From: CAUVKI01 sp963552605 | GTDB taxonomy: Bacteria; Bacillota; Clostridia; Tissierellales; Peptoniphilaceae | Direction of reading: 5' to 3' | Assembly: GCA_963552605.1 (NCBI GenBank) | Contig: CAUVKI010000002.1 | Span: forward strand, 36,652-100,651 | DNA length: 64,000 bases | The notes under the pieces: model-generated | What the model was told of the DNA's origin: nothing | The model's database searches: none | Seen by the model: only the letters and a program-made list of their open reading frames with translations | Shown here: in pieces, positions 8,338-17,274 of the stretch | Position numbering within the stretch: the first letter of the stretch is position 1 | How the letters are laid out: the number at the start of each line of letters is the position of its first letter | Translations under genes and position numbers: made by a program

Positions 8338-9210
8338 TCAACTCAAAAACAAGGAAAAAATCCTATCCGAAAGTTTTTTCCTGTTTTCTTTTTTTTCATG
8401 TGTCACCAAAAAATCAGCCATCTCAACGACTCTCCTTGATGCCTCACTTCTTTTGTTCATAATAATAAATGGTGTTTGCATACGAATGGACTTGACAACA
8501 TCATCACTTCTCGGAATATAGCCAAGCTTCTCTATCCCAACGGAAATAAAATTCTTGCCGGCATCGGCTATCTTTTCATAGACCAATTCGCTTTCCTTGA
8601 AGCTCTTTACCATATTCGCCACATATAAAATCCTGCCTCTATATCCCGCACCGTTAGCTGCCTTGACCAACACATATGCATCCATTACCGAAGTGGGATC
8701 CGGAGTGGAAATCACAATTAAAGTGTCGGAAAGTCTTATAAAATCTATCACCTGAGGACTTATCCCCGCACCCGTATCAATCAAAATATAATCATAAAAA
8801 TCCTGAAGCTTTTGAATTTCACCGATAATAAAGGCTATTCCCGATTCATTCGCCAAATTATTCAATGCGGTAATCCCCGCCCCCCCGGACACCAGATGAA
8901 CATCTTCAGGAATGTGGGCAATCACTTCCCCCACTCTTCTCTTTCCCTCAATCACATCGGAAAAACTATAAGGGGTATCCACTCCCGCTATAATCTCTAT
9001 ATTGCTTAATCCTATATCGGCATCAATTATACACACCGACTTTCCCATCTGTCTTATGGCTATGGAAAGGTTTAGGGTTATATTGCTCTTTCCCACCCCT
9101 CCTTTGCCGCTGGATACGCATATTACTTCCGCTCTCTTTAAGACGGTCGGCTCGCTCTGAGGAATATCCCGGTTCATCAAAGATCTCAGCTTCGCCGCCT
9201 GATCATTCAT
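8338..9210 (-). CDS. flhG: Flagellar number regulator ATPase FlhG (MinD-like)
   Basis: A 290-residue MinD/ParA-type ATPase. The deviant Walker A 'GKGGVGKS' is at 35-42, 'DADIGLSNIEI' follows, and the C-terminus ends in an amphipathic, Lys/Phe-rich segment of the kind that forms a membrane-targeting sequence. The N-terminal 'DQAAKLR' (residues 3-9) is the motif that stimulates the FlhF GTPase. FlhG limits the number of flagella and helps place the C-ring by binding FliM/FliY. It overlaps flhF by 8 bases. Confidence 0.94.
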   Translation of the reverse strand: MNDQAAKLRSLMNRDIPQSEPTVLKRAEVICVSSGKGGVGKSNITLNLSIAIRQMGKSVCIIDADIGLSNIEIIAGVDTPYSFSDVIEGKRRVGEVIAHIPEDVHLVSGGAGITALNNLANESGIAFIIGEIQKLQDFYDYILIDTGAGISPQVIDFIRLSDTLIVISTPDPTSVMDAYVLVKAANGAGYRGRILYVANMVKSFKESELVYEKIADAGKNFISVGIEKLGYIPRSDDVVKSIRMQTPFIIMNKRSEASRRVVEMADFLVTHEKKENRKKLSDRIFSLFLS

Positions 9211-10276
9211 GGTGAGCCTCCAGCATATCCTTTAATATAACTTCCTGACTTGCAAGCATTATGTCATCAGGAACATTCTGTCCGTCAGTAAAATAAGAAA
9301 CTTTCCTACCGCTCGTGCTTATAAGGTTTACTATATTCCCAAATCCCTCCGACTCATCTATCTTTGTGATTATAAGCCTATAATCGGACAAAAATAAATA
9401 TCTCTCAAGCATCTTCTCCAAAGACTTGTGTGAATAGTCCGCACTTAAAACCAAAAACACCTGAGCACTTGGAAATTTTAGTATTATATCTTTAAGCTCG
9501 TCCGTCTGCTCCCTATCCTTATGACTTCTTCCCGCCGTGTCAACAAACACCAGATCCTTATCCGACATTTTTCGACAATACCTCTCCACCTCATCAGCGT
9601 TATACGCAACTTCAAGAGGCAGGTTTAAAATATCACTATATATTTTTAACTGCTCCACCGCAGCTATACGATAAGTATCCGCTGTCACCAATCCGATGTC
9701 ATAATGCCCCTCTATAACAAGCTTTGATGCGAGTTTTGCAAGGGTGGTGGTCTTTCCGACTCCCGTGGGTCCCACAAAAATCACAATCCCGCCTTTTCCC
9801 ACAACATGAACAGGTTCCGATTCCCCTATGATTTTTGCGAGGCGTTTTCTGATTTCCCCTACTATGAAATCTTCGTCTTCATTCGGCAAATTTTTCAATT
9901 CAGCGTTTATCTCATAGACAATCTCGTCCGCTATGGATTTTTTTAAACCCGAACGCAAAAGACACTCCGAATATTTTATCAAGTGCTTATTTTCTATTTT
10001 TATGCTGTTTTTTTCTATGTTTTTTATTGCGTCTTTAAGAGATCTCACTTCCTCGGACAGTTGCGAAAGCTTATGATTTTCTCTGAAAACGGCATCGGAT
10101 TTTTTTTCATCTTCATATGCCGCAGTAATTTCAATCATAGGTTTTCTAAATATGCCAAATAGTCCTTTCTGCCTGACTTCTCTGGTAGCAAGGACTATTG
10201 CATCACTTCCCAATTCACTTTTAAGCTGCGTCATCACTTCATAATTGCTGGCTCCGAGGAATTTTTTAATCTTCAT
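9203..10276 (-). CDS. flhF: Flagellar placement SRP-type GTPase FlhF
   Basis: A 357-residue FlhF: a basic N-terminal domain, an N-domain helical bundle (about 95-150), and the SRP-family G domain with G1 'GPTGVGKT' at 169-176, 'DTAGRSHKDR' (G3) and 'TKIDE' (G4). It marks the site of flagellar assembly and forms homodimers on GTP that FlhG activates. It overlaps flhA by 11 bases and flhG by 8, so the three are translationally coupled. It is not to be confused with Ffh, which is at 43266. Confidence 0.95.
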   Translation of the reverse strand: MKIKKFLGASNYEVMTQLKSELGSDAIVLATREVRQKGLFGIFRKPMIEITAAYEDEKKSDAVFRENHKLSQLSEEVRSLKDAIKNIEKNSIKIENKHLIKYSECLLRSGLKKSIADEIVYEINAELKNLPNEDEDFIVGEIRKRLAKIIGESEPVHVVGKGGIVIFVGPTGVGKTTTLAKLASKLVIEGHYDIGLVTADTYRIAAVEQLKIYSDILNLPLEVAYNADEVERYCRKMSDKDLVFVDTAGRSHKDREQTDELKDIILKFPSAQVFLVLSADYSHKSLEKMLERYLFLSDYRLIITKIDESEGFGNIVNLISTSGRKVSYFTDGQNVPDDIMLASQEVILKDMLEAHHE

Positions 10277-12305
10277 ACCCTATTGCTCCTAAGGATTGAA
10301 CCTCCACGGTGGGTTCTATCTCGTTATAAGAAAGCACTATCATATCACGGGTAAGCTGTTCCGTCATTCGCTTAAAATAAAAACGCACGATAGGAGCTGT
10401 CAGAATTATCGGCTGCTCCCCAATTGAAGTCAAATTCTGAACCTGTTTTAACGAACTTGCCAAAACTTTTTGGATAATATCCGGCTCTATAGCCAAATAA
10501 CTTCCCGTCTCGCTCTTGTTTAGCGAGTTCATAATCAACTCTTCCAAGTTGCCGTCAAGAACAACCACTTTCAATGTGTTATCCTGCACATATTTGCCGG
10601 TTATATACCCTGAAAGTCTTTGCCTTGTATATTCAGTCAAAAGATCGGTGTCGGTCGTAGTTTTACCATATTCTGAGAGGGTTTCCAGAATAGTCACCAA
10701 ATCTCTTATGCTCACTTGTTCTCTTAAGAGATTTGAAAGCACTCTTTGTATCTCTCCAAGTGAAAGAACACCGGGCAAAAGTTCCTCGACCACTGCGGGG
10801 TGATCTTCTCTGATATTTTCTATAAGCTCTTTTGTTTCCTGTTTTCCCAATAACTCAAAAGCTTTTTGCTTTACTATTTCCGTAAGATGCGTTGCGATAA
10901 CCGATGGAGGATCCACTACGGTATATCCGAAGACTTCCGCCTTTTCTCTCTCACTCTCGGTTATCCACTTGGCAGGAAGTCCGAATGACGGCTCAACCGT
11001 GTCAATTCCTTCAAGCTCAATCTCACCGGTACCGGGATCCATAGCGAGATAATGATCAAATAAGACTTCGCCTCTTGATACGGTCACTCCCTTTATCTTT
11101 ATGGCATACTCATTCGGATTTAACTGTATATTATCTCTAAGCCTTATCACCGGAACCACTAACCCAAGCTCCACCGCAACCTGCCTTCTAATCATAATTA
11201 TGCGGTCTAAGAGATCTCCCCCCTGCTCCTGATCCGCAAGAGGTATCAACCCATATCCGAACTCAAGCTCTATATCCTCCATCTTAAGAAGTCCCATAAC
11301 ATTTTCCGGACGACGCATCTCGCTCGCCTCCTCCTCGGGAAGCGGCATATCTCCTCCGGCTGTTGCAGTCTCCATAAGCTCTTTTTGTCTTCTGCTAAGT
11401 ATAAAGAAACCCAACGCAAGCAAAAAATTTGGAAGTTTTGGCAGTGGACTGAATATTCCCAAAACCAAAAGCACTCCGGAGACAAGCAGCATTATAAGCC
11501 TGTCCGCACCGAAAACTTGATCGATAATATCTCTGCTTAGAGCATTCACCGCAGCCGAGCGGGTAACAATCATACCTGTTGCGACGGAAACCATCAACGC
11601 GGGGATCTGTCCCACCAACCCGTCTCCAACCGTCAAAAGGGTATAAGTCTGCAAAGCCTGACCGACTTCCATACCGTTTCTCCCAACGGCTATGGCAAGC
11701 CCTCCGATTATATTTATGAAAGTAATCAAAATACTCGCTATTGAATCCCCTTTCACAAACTTGCTCGCACCGTCCATAGCTCCGTAAAAATCGGCATTTC
11801 TCTGGACATCATCTCGCCTTTGCTGTGCCTGTTTCTCGTTTATAATACCCGCATTCAAATCCGCATCTATCGCCATTTGCTTTCCGGGCATAGCGTCGAG
11901 GGTAAATCTCGCTGCAACCTCGGAAACACGCTCGGAACCCTTGGTTATAACCATAAAGTTAATTAAAACTATAACCAAAAATATTATAATTCCGACTATC
12001 GCATCTCCACCGACAACAAATTCCCCAAATGCTTTGACAACTTCTCCGGCATAACCTCTTAGTAAAATCCCTCTGGTTGTAGAAACATTCAGTGCAAGAC
12101 GCAAAATCGTCATAACCAACAATAGAGACGGAAAAGAAGAAATCTCCAACGAATTTTTGGCGAACATAGAAATCAAAAGAATTAAAATTGATAAGGCAAT
12201 ATTGGCGGAAAGGAGTAAATCCAACATCGCCGGCGGCACAGGTATAATGAACATCACTATAATCGCAACAAATGCCGCAAAAATTCCCACATCGGTAGTC
12301 TTCAA
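10266..12305 (-). CDS. flhA: Flagellar type III export protein FlhA
   Basis: A 679-residue FlhA: about eight membrane helices in the first 310 residues, with the FHIPEP signature region ('FTLDAMPGKQMAIDADLNAG') at about residues 140-160, and then the soluble C-terminal domain that forms the nonameric ring receiving export substrates and chaperones. It is part of the proton-driven flagellar export gate with FlhB and FliPQR, all in this operon. The start codon is a TTG at 12305, preceded by GGGAGGGG at good spacing; no ATG is near. Confidence 0.96.
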   Translation of the reverse strand: MKTTDVGIFAAFVAIIVMFIIPVPPAMLDLLLSANIALSILILLISMFAKNSLEISSFPSLLLVMTILRLALNVSTTRGILLRGYAGEVVKAFGEFVVGGDAIVGIIIFLVIVLINFMVITKGSERVSEVAARFTLDAMPGKQMAIDADLNAGIINEKQAQQRRDDVQRNADFYGAMDGASKFVKGDSIASILITFINIIGGLAIAVGRNGMEVGQALQTYTLLTVGDGLVGQIPALMVSVATGMIVTRSAAVNALSRDIIDQVFGADRLIMLLVSGVLLVLGIFSPLPKLPNFLLALGFFILSRRQKELMETATAGGDMPLPEEEASEMRRPENVMGLLKMEDIELEFGYGLIPLADQEQGGDLLDRIIMIRRQVAVELGLVVPVIRLRDNIQLNPNEYAIKIKGVTVSRGEVLFDHYLAMDPGTGEIELEGIDTVEPSFGLPAKWITESEREKAEVFGYTVVDPPSVIATHLTEIVKQKAFELLGKQETKELIENIREDHPAVVEELLPGVLSLGEIQRVLSNLLREQVSIRDLVTILETLSEYGKTTTDTDLLTEYTRQRLSGYITGKYVQDNTLKVVVLDGNLEELIMNSLNKSETGSYLAIEPDIIQKVLASSLKQVQNLTSIGEQPIILTAPIVRFYFKRMTEQLTRDMIVLSYNEIEPTVEVQSLGAIGYED

Positions 12306-12317
12306 GGATACCCCTCC

Positions 12318-13400
12318 CTATTTCAAACTGTAAATGTAAGCCAAAACCTCCGCCACAGCCTCATACAATTCCGGAGGAATTTGTTCTTCAACTTCTATCG
12401 TCTTATAAATGGTCTGAGCAAGCGGTTTGTTTTCCACAATAGGAATCCTATTTTCCTTGGCAATTTCCTTAATCCTCTTTGCCACCAAATCCTGCCCTTT
12501 CGCTAAAAGATAAGGTGCAGGCTTCTTTTCCAAATCATATTTCAAAGCCACCGCAAAGTGAGTGGGGTTTGTTATTATGACATCGGCTTTCGGAACAGCC
12601 TGCATCATTCTCCTCTGAGACATCTCCATCTGTCTTTGCCTGCGCTTTGATTTGATCTTGGGATCTCCTTCTTGCTGTTTATACTCTTCCTTAACCTCTT
12701 GCTTGCTCATTCGCAAATTTTTTCTATGCTCAAACCACTTAAAAGTATAATCCGCCACGGCAATTATGACCAGTGCCAGAAACACTTGCCCGAGCGTCTC
12801 TCCTATAATCCGAAAAAGTTCGGACATAAACCTGTTCGGAGTAAGAAAAACCGTATTAAGCACGGACGGCGCAAGGTCAATCAACTTCTTTACCGAAAGA
12901 TACCCCGCTATGAATATCTTTATTATACTTTTGAAAAGTTCAACAACCGATTGCTTTGAAAAAAGCTTTTTTATTCCCTTAATCGGACTCAAATTGGATA
13001 ACTTGGGCTTTAGCGGTTTTGTGGTAAATAAAAAACCTACCTGCGCATAGTTGACAACCAATGAGGCGAGATAGGCCACAGCAAGCATAGGAAGCATTAA
13101 AATCAAGATATCCTGCCAAACTTGTGAAAACACCGAATGGATAGCATCAAGAGTCACTAACGATGAAGCCTCGGGAATTTGAGCCATCGATCTTTTCATC
13201 GCTCCCGAAAAACCTCCTACCAAATAACCTCGAAACAGGGCAAGCCCTAAAAAACACGACAAAAGTATTAAAGCTCCGCTGACTTCCGGACTCTTTAAAA
13301 CCTGTCCCTCCTGCCTTGCATCTTCTTTTCTTTTACTGGTAGCTTCCTCAGTCTTTTCTTCTCCGAAAAAATCCAAACGAAAGATATACTTAATTTCCAT
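12318..13400 (-). CDS. flhB: Flagellar export switch protein FlhB
   Basis: A 360-residue FlhB: four membrane helices (about 40-220) and a cytoplasmic domain with the self-cleaving N278-P-T-H281 motif. Cleavage between Asn and Pro lets the apparatus change from rod/hook to filament substrates when FliK signals hook completion. The N-terminus has a short extension before the usual 'EEKTEEAT' start. Family length is about 350-385. The part after NPTH is closely similar to the small separate protein coded at 37816-38100. Confidence 0.96.
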   Translation of the reverse strand: MEIKYIFRLDFFGEEKTEEATSKRKEDARQEGQVLKSPEVSGALILLSCFLGLALFRGYLVGGFSGAMKRSMAQIPEASSLVTLDAIHSVFSQVWQDILILMLPMLAVAYLASLVVNYAQVGFLFTTKPLKPKLSNLSPIKGIKKLFSKQSVVELFKSIIKIFIAGYLSVKKLIDLAPSVLNTVFLTPNRFMSELFRIIGETLGQVFLALVIIAVADYTFKWFEHRKNLRMSKQEVKEEYKQQEGDPKIKSKRRQRQMEMSQRRMMQAVPKADVIITNPTHFAVALKYDLEKKPAPYLLAKGQDLVAKRIKEIAKENRIPIVENKPLAQTIYKTIEVEEQIPPELYEAVAEVLAYIYSLK

Positions 13401-13402
13401 AA

Positions 13403-14170
13403 CTACCCTATTCTAAGAAAACGAAAAACTGAATCCATCATAATCTCATATACATTCACAGTAAGCTGAAAAATAGCCGGCACCATAATCAGGATAATCG
13501 CAATACCCAAAAATATCTTAAGAGGCATTCCCACCACAAAAATATTAAGCTGCGGCATGGTCTTGGATAACACGCCTAACAGAAGATCACTGACAATCAC
13601 AATTACAATCACCGGAAAACTCAAAACAGCCCCTATCTCAAAAGCTTTGGAAAAAGCTTCCACCACAATGTCCATATGCGCCTGAGTGAGAATAAACCTA
13701 CCCGCACCCACCGAACCGTAGCTGTTAATCACGGACTTCAATATAAAATGATGTCCGTTCACAGATAAAAATATCAAAGTGGAAAAAACATAAAAAAAGT
13801 TTCCGAACATAGAAACCTGAGTGCGAGTCTGCGGATCCATAACATTAGCCATACCGAAACCAAGCTTAAAATCCACAATCTTACCCATAGTAAAGAATAC
13901 GGAAGTATAGGCATATGTTATATAACCTATCAACATACCGTATAACAATTCCGAAAACACAAAATACAAAATCGGTCCCTTAAGCCCTGAAATATCCACA
14001 ATCCCCGTAGTTTGGACTATATAAGAAACCAAAAACACGAAAAGAACCTTAAGCTGTACGGGAACACTGGCTGAACCATACACGGGAGCAAACAAAAACA
14101 TTCCCGACACTCTCGAAAAGATCAGGGCGAAAGCCCCCACAGACCCTACATCAACCCAAAAGTCCAACAT
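13403..14170 (-). CDS. fliR: Flagellar export protein FliR
   Basis: A 255-residue membrane protein with about six hydrophobic helices, and the family segments 'FSRVSGMFLFAPVYG' near residue 18 and 'FKLGFGMANVMDPQT' near residue 101. With FliP and FliQ it forms the export gate core. It is coded between fliQ and flhB with one- and two-base gaps. The ATG at 14170 directly follows the fliQ stop region. Confidence 0.95.
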   Translation of the reverse strand: MLDFWVDVGSVGAFALIFSRVSGMFLFAPVYGSASVPVQLKVLFVFLVSYIVQTTGIVDISGLKGPILYFVFSELLYGMLIGYITYAYTSVFFTMGKIVDFKLGFGMANVMDPQTRTQVSMFGNFFYVFSTLIFLSVNGHHFILKSVINSYGSVGAGRFILTQAHMDIVVEAFSKAFEIGAVLSFPVIVIVIVSDLLLGVLSKTMPQLNIFVVGMPLKIFLGIAIILIMVPAIFQLTVNVYEIMMDSVFRFLRIG

Positions 14171-14171
14171 A

Positions 14172-14438
14172 TCAATTCACAAATGCACCCAAGTTGCCAT
14201 ACACATTCATAGTGAACTCCACAATCTGACTTAAAATCCAAGGTCCGAAAATCAATATGGAAAAAAACACTGTAATAATCTTCGGAACAAACGCAAGTGT
14301 AGCTTCCTGAATTTGGGTCACCGTCTGTATGATACTAACTGCCAATCCGACAATCAGGCTGAGCGCAAGCATAGGGAGAGAACAAAAAAGTACAGTACGA
14401 ATTGCATATTGCGCCAATTGAGATAAGTCCCCATTCAT
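14172..14438 (-). CDS. fliQ: Flagellar export protein FliQ
   Basis: An 88-residue protein with two membrane helices (about 12-40 and 52-75) and the FliQ pattern 'LIVGLAVSIIQTVTQIQEATLAFVPK' split across the first loop. It is part of the FliPQR export gate. Its length equals the usual 86-90 residues. GGAG lies ten bases before the ATG at 14438. Confidence 0.95.
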   Translation of the reverse strand: MNGDLSQLAQYAIRTVLFCSLPMLALSLIVGLAVSIIQTVTQIQEATLAFVPKIITVFFSILIFGPWILSQIVEFTMNVYGNLGAFVN

Positions 14439-14467
14439 CTCGCACCCACTCCTTAAAATTTAAAAAA

Positions 14468-15238
14468 TTACTTGAAACTTTGCAAAATCGAACCTATAAG
14501 CAAATTCCACCCGTCTACCATAACAAACAACAGTATCTTGAAAGGAAGCGAAATAATGACCGGCGGAAGCATCATCATACCCATAGCCATCAATGTGCTC
14601 GATATTACCATATCTATAATCAAAAAAGGGATATACAAAATGAACCCGACCTGAAAAGCACTCTTAAGCTCGCTGATCATAAAGGCGGGAACCACCACAT
14701 GAAAGGGAATTTCATCATAATTTGAAACCTTGGTTATCTTAGCAAACGAAAGAAACAAATTCAAATCCTTTGCCCTTGTTTGCCTGATCATAAAATCCCT
14801 AAGAGGTTTCTCTCCCGCTTCAACAGCCTTCTCCTGAGTAATCTCGCCCGCAAGATACGGCTCCACAGCCTCTTTATTTACCTGAGAAAAAACAGGCTGC
14901 ATAACAAAGAAAGTGAGAAACAAAGACAAGCCTATGATTACCATATTGGGGGGAGCCTGCTGGACCCCCATAGCATTCCTCATAAAGGAAAGTATGATAA
15001 CAATCCTTGTAAAAGCCGTGGTCATAAGGATTATTGCCGGAAGAAAAGAAAGCGTTGTGAGCAGTGTATAAAGGGCAAAGGGCAAAGAATCAGTCGCCAC
15101 TCCCCCATCTTTTAACATCTTGTTGCCAAGCTCGGAAATTCCCGAAGAAATCGGAGCATCTGTGGCGTAGACAACCGCAGAGAAAAAATGGACTGCAAAA
15201 AGAACCAAAATCAAAATCAAAACTCTTTTATCTCTCAT
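14468..15238 (-). CDS. fliP: Flagellar export protein FliP
   Basis: A 256-residue FliP with a cleavable signal peptide (about residues 1-26, ending near 'VVYA'), membrane helices and the signature 'AFTRIVIILSFMRNAMG' near residue 80 plus 'PAFMISELKSAFQVGF' near residue 184. It forms the pentameric core of the export gate with FliQ and FliR. FliO, coded just upstream, assists its assembly. Confidence 0.96.
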   Translation of the reverse strand: MRDKRVLILILVLFAVHFFSAVVYATDAPISSGISELGNKMLKDGGVATDSLPFALYTLLTTLSFLPAIILMTTAFTRIVIILSFMRNAMGVQQAPPNMVIIGLSLFLTFFVMQPVFSQVNKEAVEPYLAGEITQEKAVEAGEKPLRDFMIRQTRAKDLNLFLSFAKITKVSNYDEIPFHVVVPAFMISELKSAFQVGFILYIPFLIIDMVISSTLMAMGMMMLPPVIISLPFKILLFVMVDGWNLLIGSILQSFK

Positions 15239-15244
15239 ACGTCG

Positions 15245-15637
15245 CTAATCCTCTTTTTTATCCCTTTTCTTGTCGAATATGGCAAGCTTATTTCCGAAAC
15301 AGGCTGAAAAACTTACCTCTGACCTACTTTTACTCACAAAATCTCCGAGTTCATCGCCGCTTATAATCTCCATAGCACTCGAATGCTCTATAATAGCAAT
15401 CTCCTTACCACACAATCTCACAAGGTGAATTCTCACACCGACTGAAACGGGGTAAGACTCCACCACCTCAATATTTTGAGATTTTCTAACAACAAATTCT
15501 CTTTGATTCAAGAATTTCATAACTCTCAAAGTTGCGTAAATCAACACGAGAATAAAAATCAAAGCAAAAAAACCGCTCAAGATGCTGGGAGCAGAAGGTA
15601 TGGAATTATCTCCTGCTGTACAAAAACGAGAACCCAT
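15245..15637 (-). CDS. fliO: FliO-like flagellar biosynthesis protein
   Basis: A 130-residue protein with one membrane helix (about 20-42) and a short cytoplasmic beta-rich domain with 'REFVVRKSQNIEVVESYPVS', typical of FliO/FliZ. FliO scaffolds the FliP ring. The position between cheY and fliP is the same as in Bacillus. The ATG at 15637 overlaps the cheY stop by one base (TGATG); an in-frame TTG directly upstream is a less likely start. The family is short and divergent, so the name leans on position. Confidence 0.85.
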   Translation of the reverse strand: MGSRFCTAGDNSIPSAPSILSGFFALIFILVLIYATLRVMKFLNQREFVVRKSQNIEVVESYPVSVGVRIHLVRLCGKEIAIIEHSSAMEIISGDELGDFVSKSRSEVSFSACFGNKLAIFDKKRDKKED

Positions 15638-15999
15638 CAACCGAGAACTTTTTTTACCGCCTCGACCACCCGATCATTCTGGAAAGGCTTGACTATAAAA
15701 TCCTTTGCTCCGGCTTGAATAGCCTCAATAACCATTGCCTGCTGCCCCATAGCTGAACACATCACAACCTTGGCATCAGGATCAATCTTTTTGATCTCTT
15801 TTACGGCAGCAATACCGTCCATCTCCGGCATCGTAATATCCATAATAACCAAATCGGGTGAAAGCTCCTTATACTTCTCCACGCCCTTTTGCCCATTCTC
15901 CGCCTCTCCGGCTATTGTGAAGCCGTTCTTGGATAAAATATCCTTTATCATCATCCTCATGAAAGAAGCGTCATCCACCACCAAAATACCGTTTGCCAT
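15637..15999 (-). CDS. cheY: Chemotaxis response regulator CheY
   Basis: A 120-residue stand-alone receiver domain. The acidic pocket Asp9/Asp10, phospho-acceptor Asp54 ('IMDITMPEMDG'), Ser82 and Lys104 ('FIVKPF') are all in place. CheA-phosphorylated CheY binds FliM and FliY at the switch to change motor behaviour; CheC and FliY remove the phosphate. It is coded between fliY and fliO as in Bacillus, not with the other che genes. AGGAGGAG precedes the ATG at 15999. Confidence 0.96.
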   Translation of the reverse strand: MANGILVVDDASFMRMMIKDILSKNGFTIAGEAENGQKGVEKYKELSPDLVIMDITMPEMDGIAAVKEIKKIDPDAKVVMCSAMGQQAMVIEAIQAGAKDFIVKPFQNDRVVEAVKKVLG

Positions 16000-16029
16000 A
16001 ACGAAAACTCCTCCTAAATCCTAATATAA

Positions 16030-17274
16030 TTAGATCTTTATTGCCTTCTCTATCTCAGTTACGCGAACCCCGAAACTGTCATCAATAACTACAACCTCAC
16101 CTCTGGCAATAAACTTGCCGTTGGCATAGATTTCGAGAGCCTCTCCCACCAACTTGTTAAGCTCAATAACCGTGCCTTCATTAAACTCCAAAATCTCTCC
16201 GATTTTCTTATTGGTTCTTCCCAACTCAACCGACAACTCTACAGGTATATCTCCAACCAAATCTATCGTCTCAACCGACCCTTGAGCTGCACCCCGATCA
16301 AAACTTTGGAACTGCGGCTGCGAAACCATCACCTGAGGTTGCGGCGGATAGTAAGGCGGCGGCATTTGTTGATACTGCTGTTGGGGTTGTTGAGGCTGTT
16401 GAGGAGGCGAAGTAGACACAGGTTGAGAAACAGGTTGAGAAACAGGTTGAGATTCTTTATTTGCTTGTTGTTCTACATTAACAGTCGATTCACTAACAGC
16501 ACTACCCATCAGCATTTGCACCATTTCCTTCCCAAAATATACCGGAATCAATTGGACAAAAGTCGTATCCAATAAATCCTCAACCACCATTCTAAACTCT
16601 ATACAAACCAAAGGATCCTTGCTTTGGAATATCTTAAGCTTATCTTTACCTTCTTCCAAGGTTATCTCCGCAGCGGAGGGAGGGGATATATCCACCTTCC
16701 TATTGAACATCTCTGAAAGAGATGTTCCTGTTGAACCCATCATCTGATTCATCGCCTCACTGACCGCACTCAAATCTATATCCGTCAATTCCCTTGAAGA
16801 ATCAAATCCTTCAGTTTTTCCCATCATAAGATCCGCTATAATTTTTACATCATTGGATTGTAAAATCATCAGATTGGAGCCTTCAAGCCCTATCTGCCAA
16901 CTCACATCTATTGCAACAACCGGCAAAGTGTTGGACTTTGCAACCTGCTCGGGAGTCATCACGCTCACTCTGGGGGTTGTAATATTAACCTTCTTTCCCA
17001 GCAAAGTCGAGAGCGTAGTCGCAGCGGTACCCATACTTATGTTTCCGATTTCACCTATGGCATCTTTCTCAACATCGGAGAGCACATCAGACAAATCCTC
17101 TCCGCTCTTGTCGGCATCACCCGCCCCTTCGGCAACGGACAAACCCTCATCAGAAACGCTCAAATCCTCGATTCCTTTAGAAATCTCTGTGGATTCCTCA
17201 ACATCTTCATCAGAAGTTTCTCCACGCAATAGTGCCTGTATTTCTTCTTGAGATAAAACTTCATCACTCACCAT
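16030..17274 (-). CDS. fliY: Flagellar switch phosphatase FliY (FliN domain)
   Basis: A 414-residue protein. The N-terminal 'LSQEEIQALL' is the CheY-P binding peptide shared with FliM. A CheC-like phosphatase domain follows, with two complete motifs, D71-E75-N78 and S169-E173-N176. Then comes a Gln/Pro-rich linker (about 265-335) containing a threefold QPVS repeat, and a C-terminal FliN/SpoA domain (about 335-414, 'VELSVELGRTNKKIGEIL'). It is the main CheY-P phosphatase at the motor and forms the lower C-ring. I use the ATG at 17274, which overlaps fliM by 11 bases; a GTG at 17289 would add five residues. Confidence 0.94.
   Translation of the reverse strand: MVSDEVLSQEEIQALLRGETSDEDVEESTEISKGIEDLSVSDEGLSVAEGAGDADKSGEDLSDVLSDVEKDAIGEIGNISMGTAATTLSTLLGKKVNITTPRVSVMTPEQVAKSNTLPVVAIDVSWQIGLEGSNLMILQSNDVKIIADLMMGKTEGFDSSRELTDIDLSAVSEAMNQMMGSTGTSLSEMFNRKVDISPPSAAEITLEEGKDKLKIFQSKDPLVCIEFRMVVEDLLDTTFVQLIPVYFGKEMVQMLMGSAVSESTVNVEQQANKESQPVSQPVSQPVSTSPPQQPQQPQQQYQQMPPPYYPPQPQVMVSQPQFQSFDRGAAQGSVETIDLVGDIPVELSVELGRTNKKIGEILEFNEGTVIELNKLVGEALEIYANGKFIARGEVVVIDDSFGVRVTEIEKAIKI
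16419..16452 (-). repeat. 12-base tandem repeat in the FliY linker
   Basis: On the plus strand the unit caggttgagaaa occurs 2.8 times with almost no variation, coding Q-P-V-S three times in the FliY linker. The neighbouring DNA is also low in complexity (Gln and Pro codons). Such repeats change copy number easily, so linker length may differ between strains. It stays in frame for any whole number of units. Confidence 0.85.
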
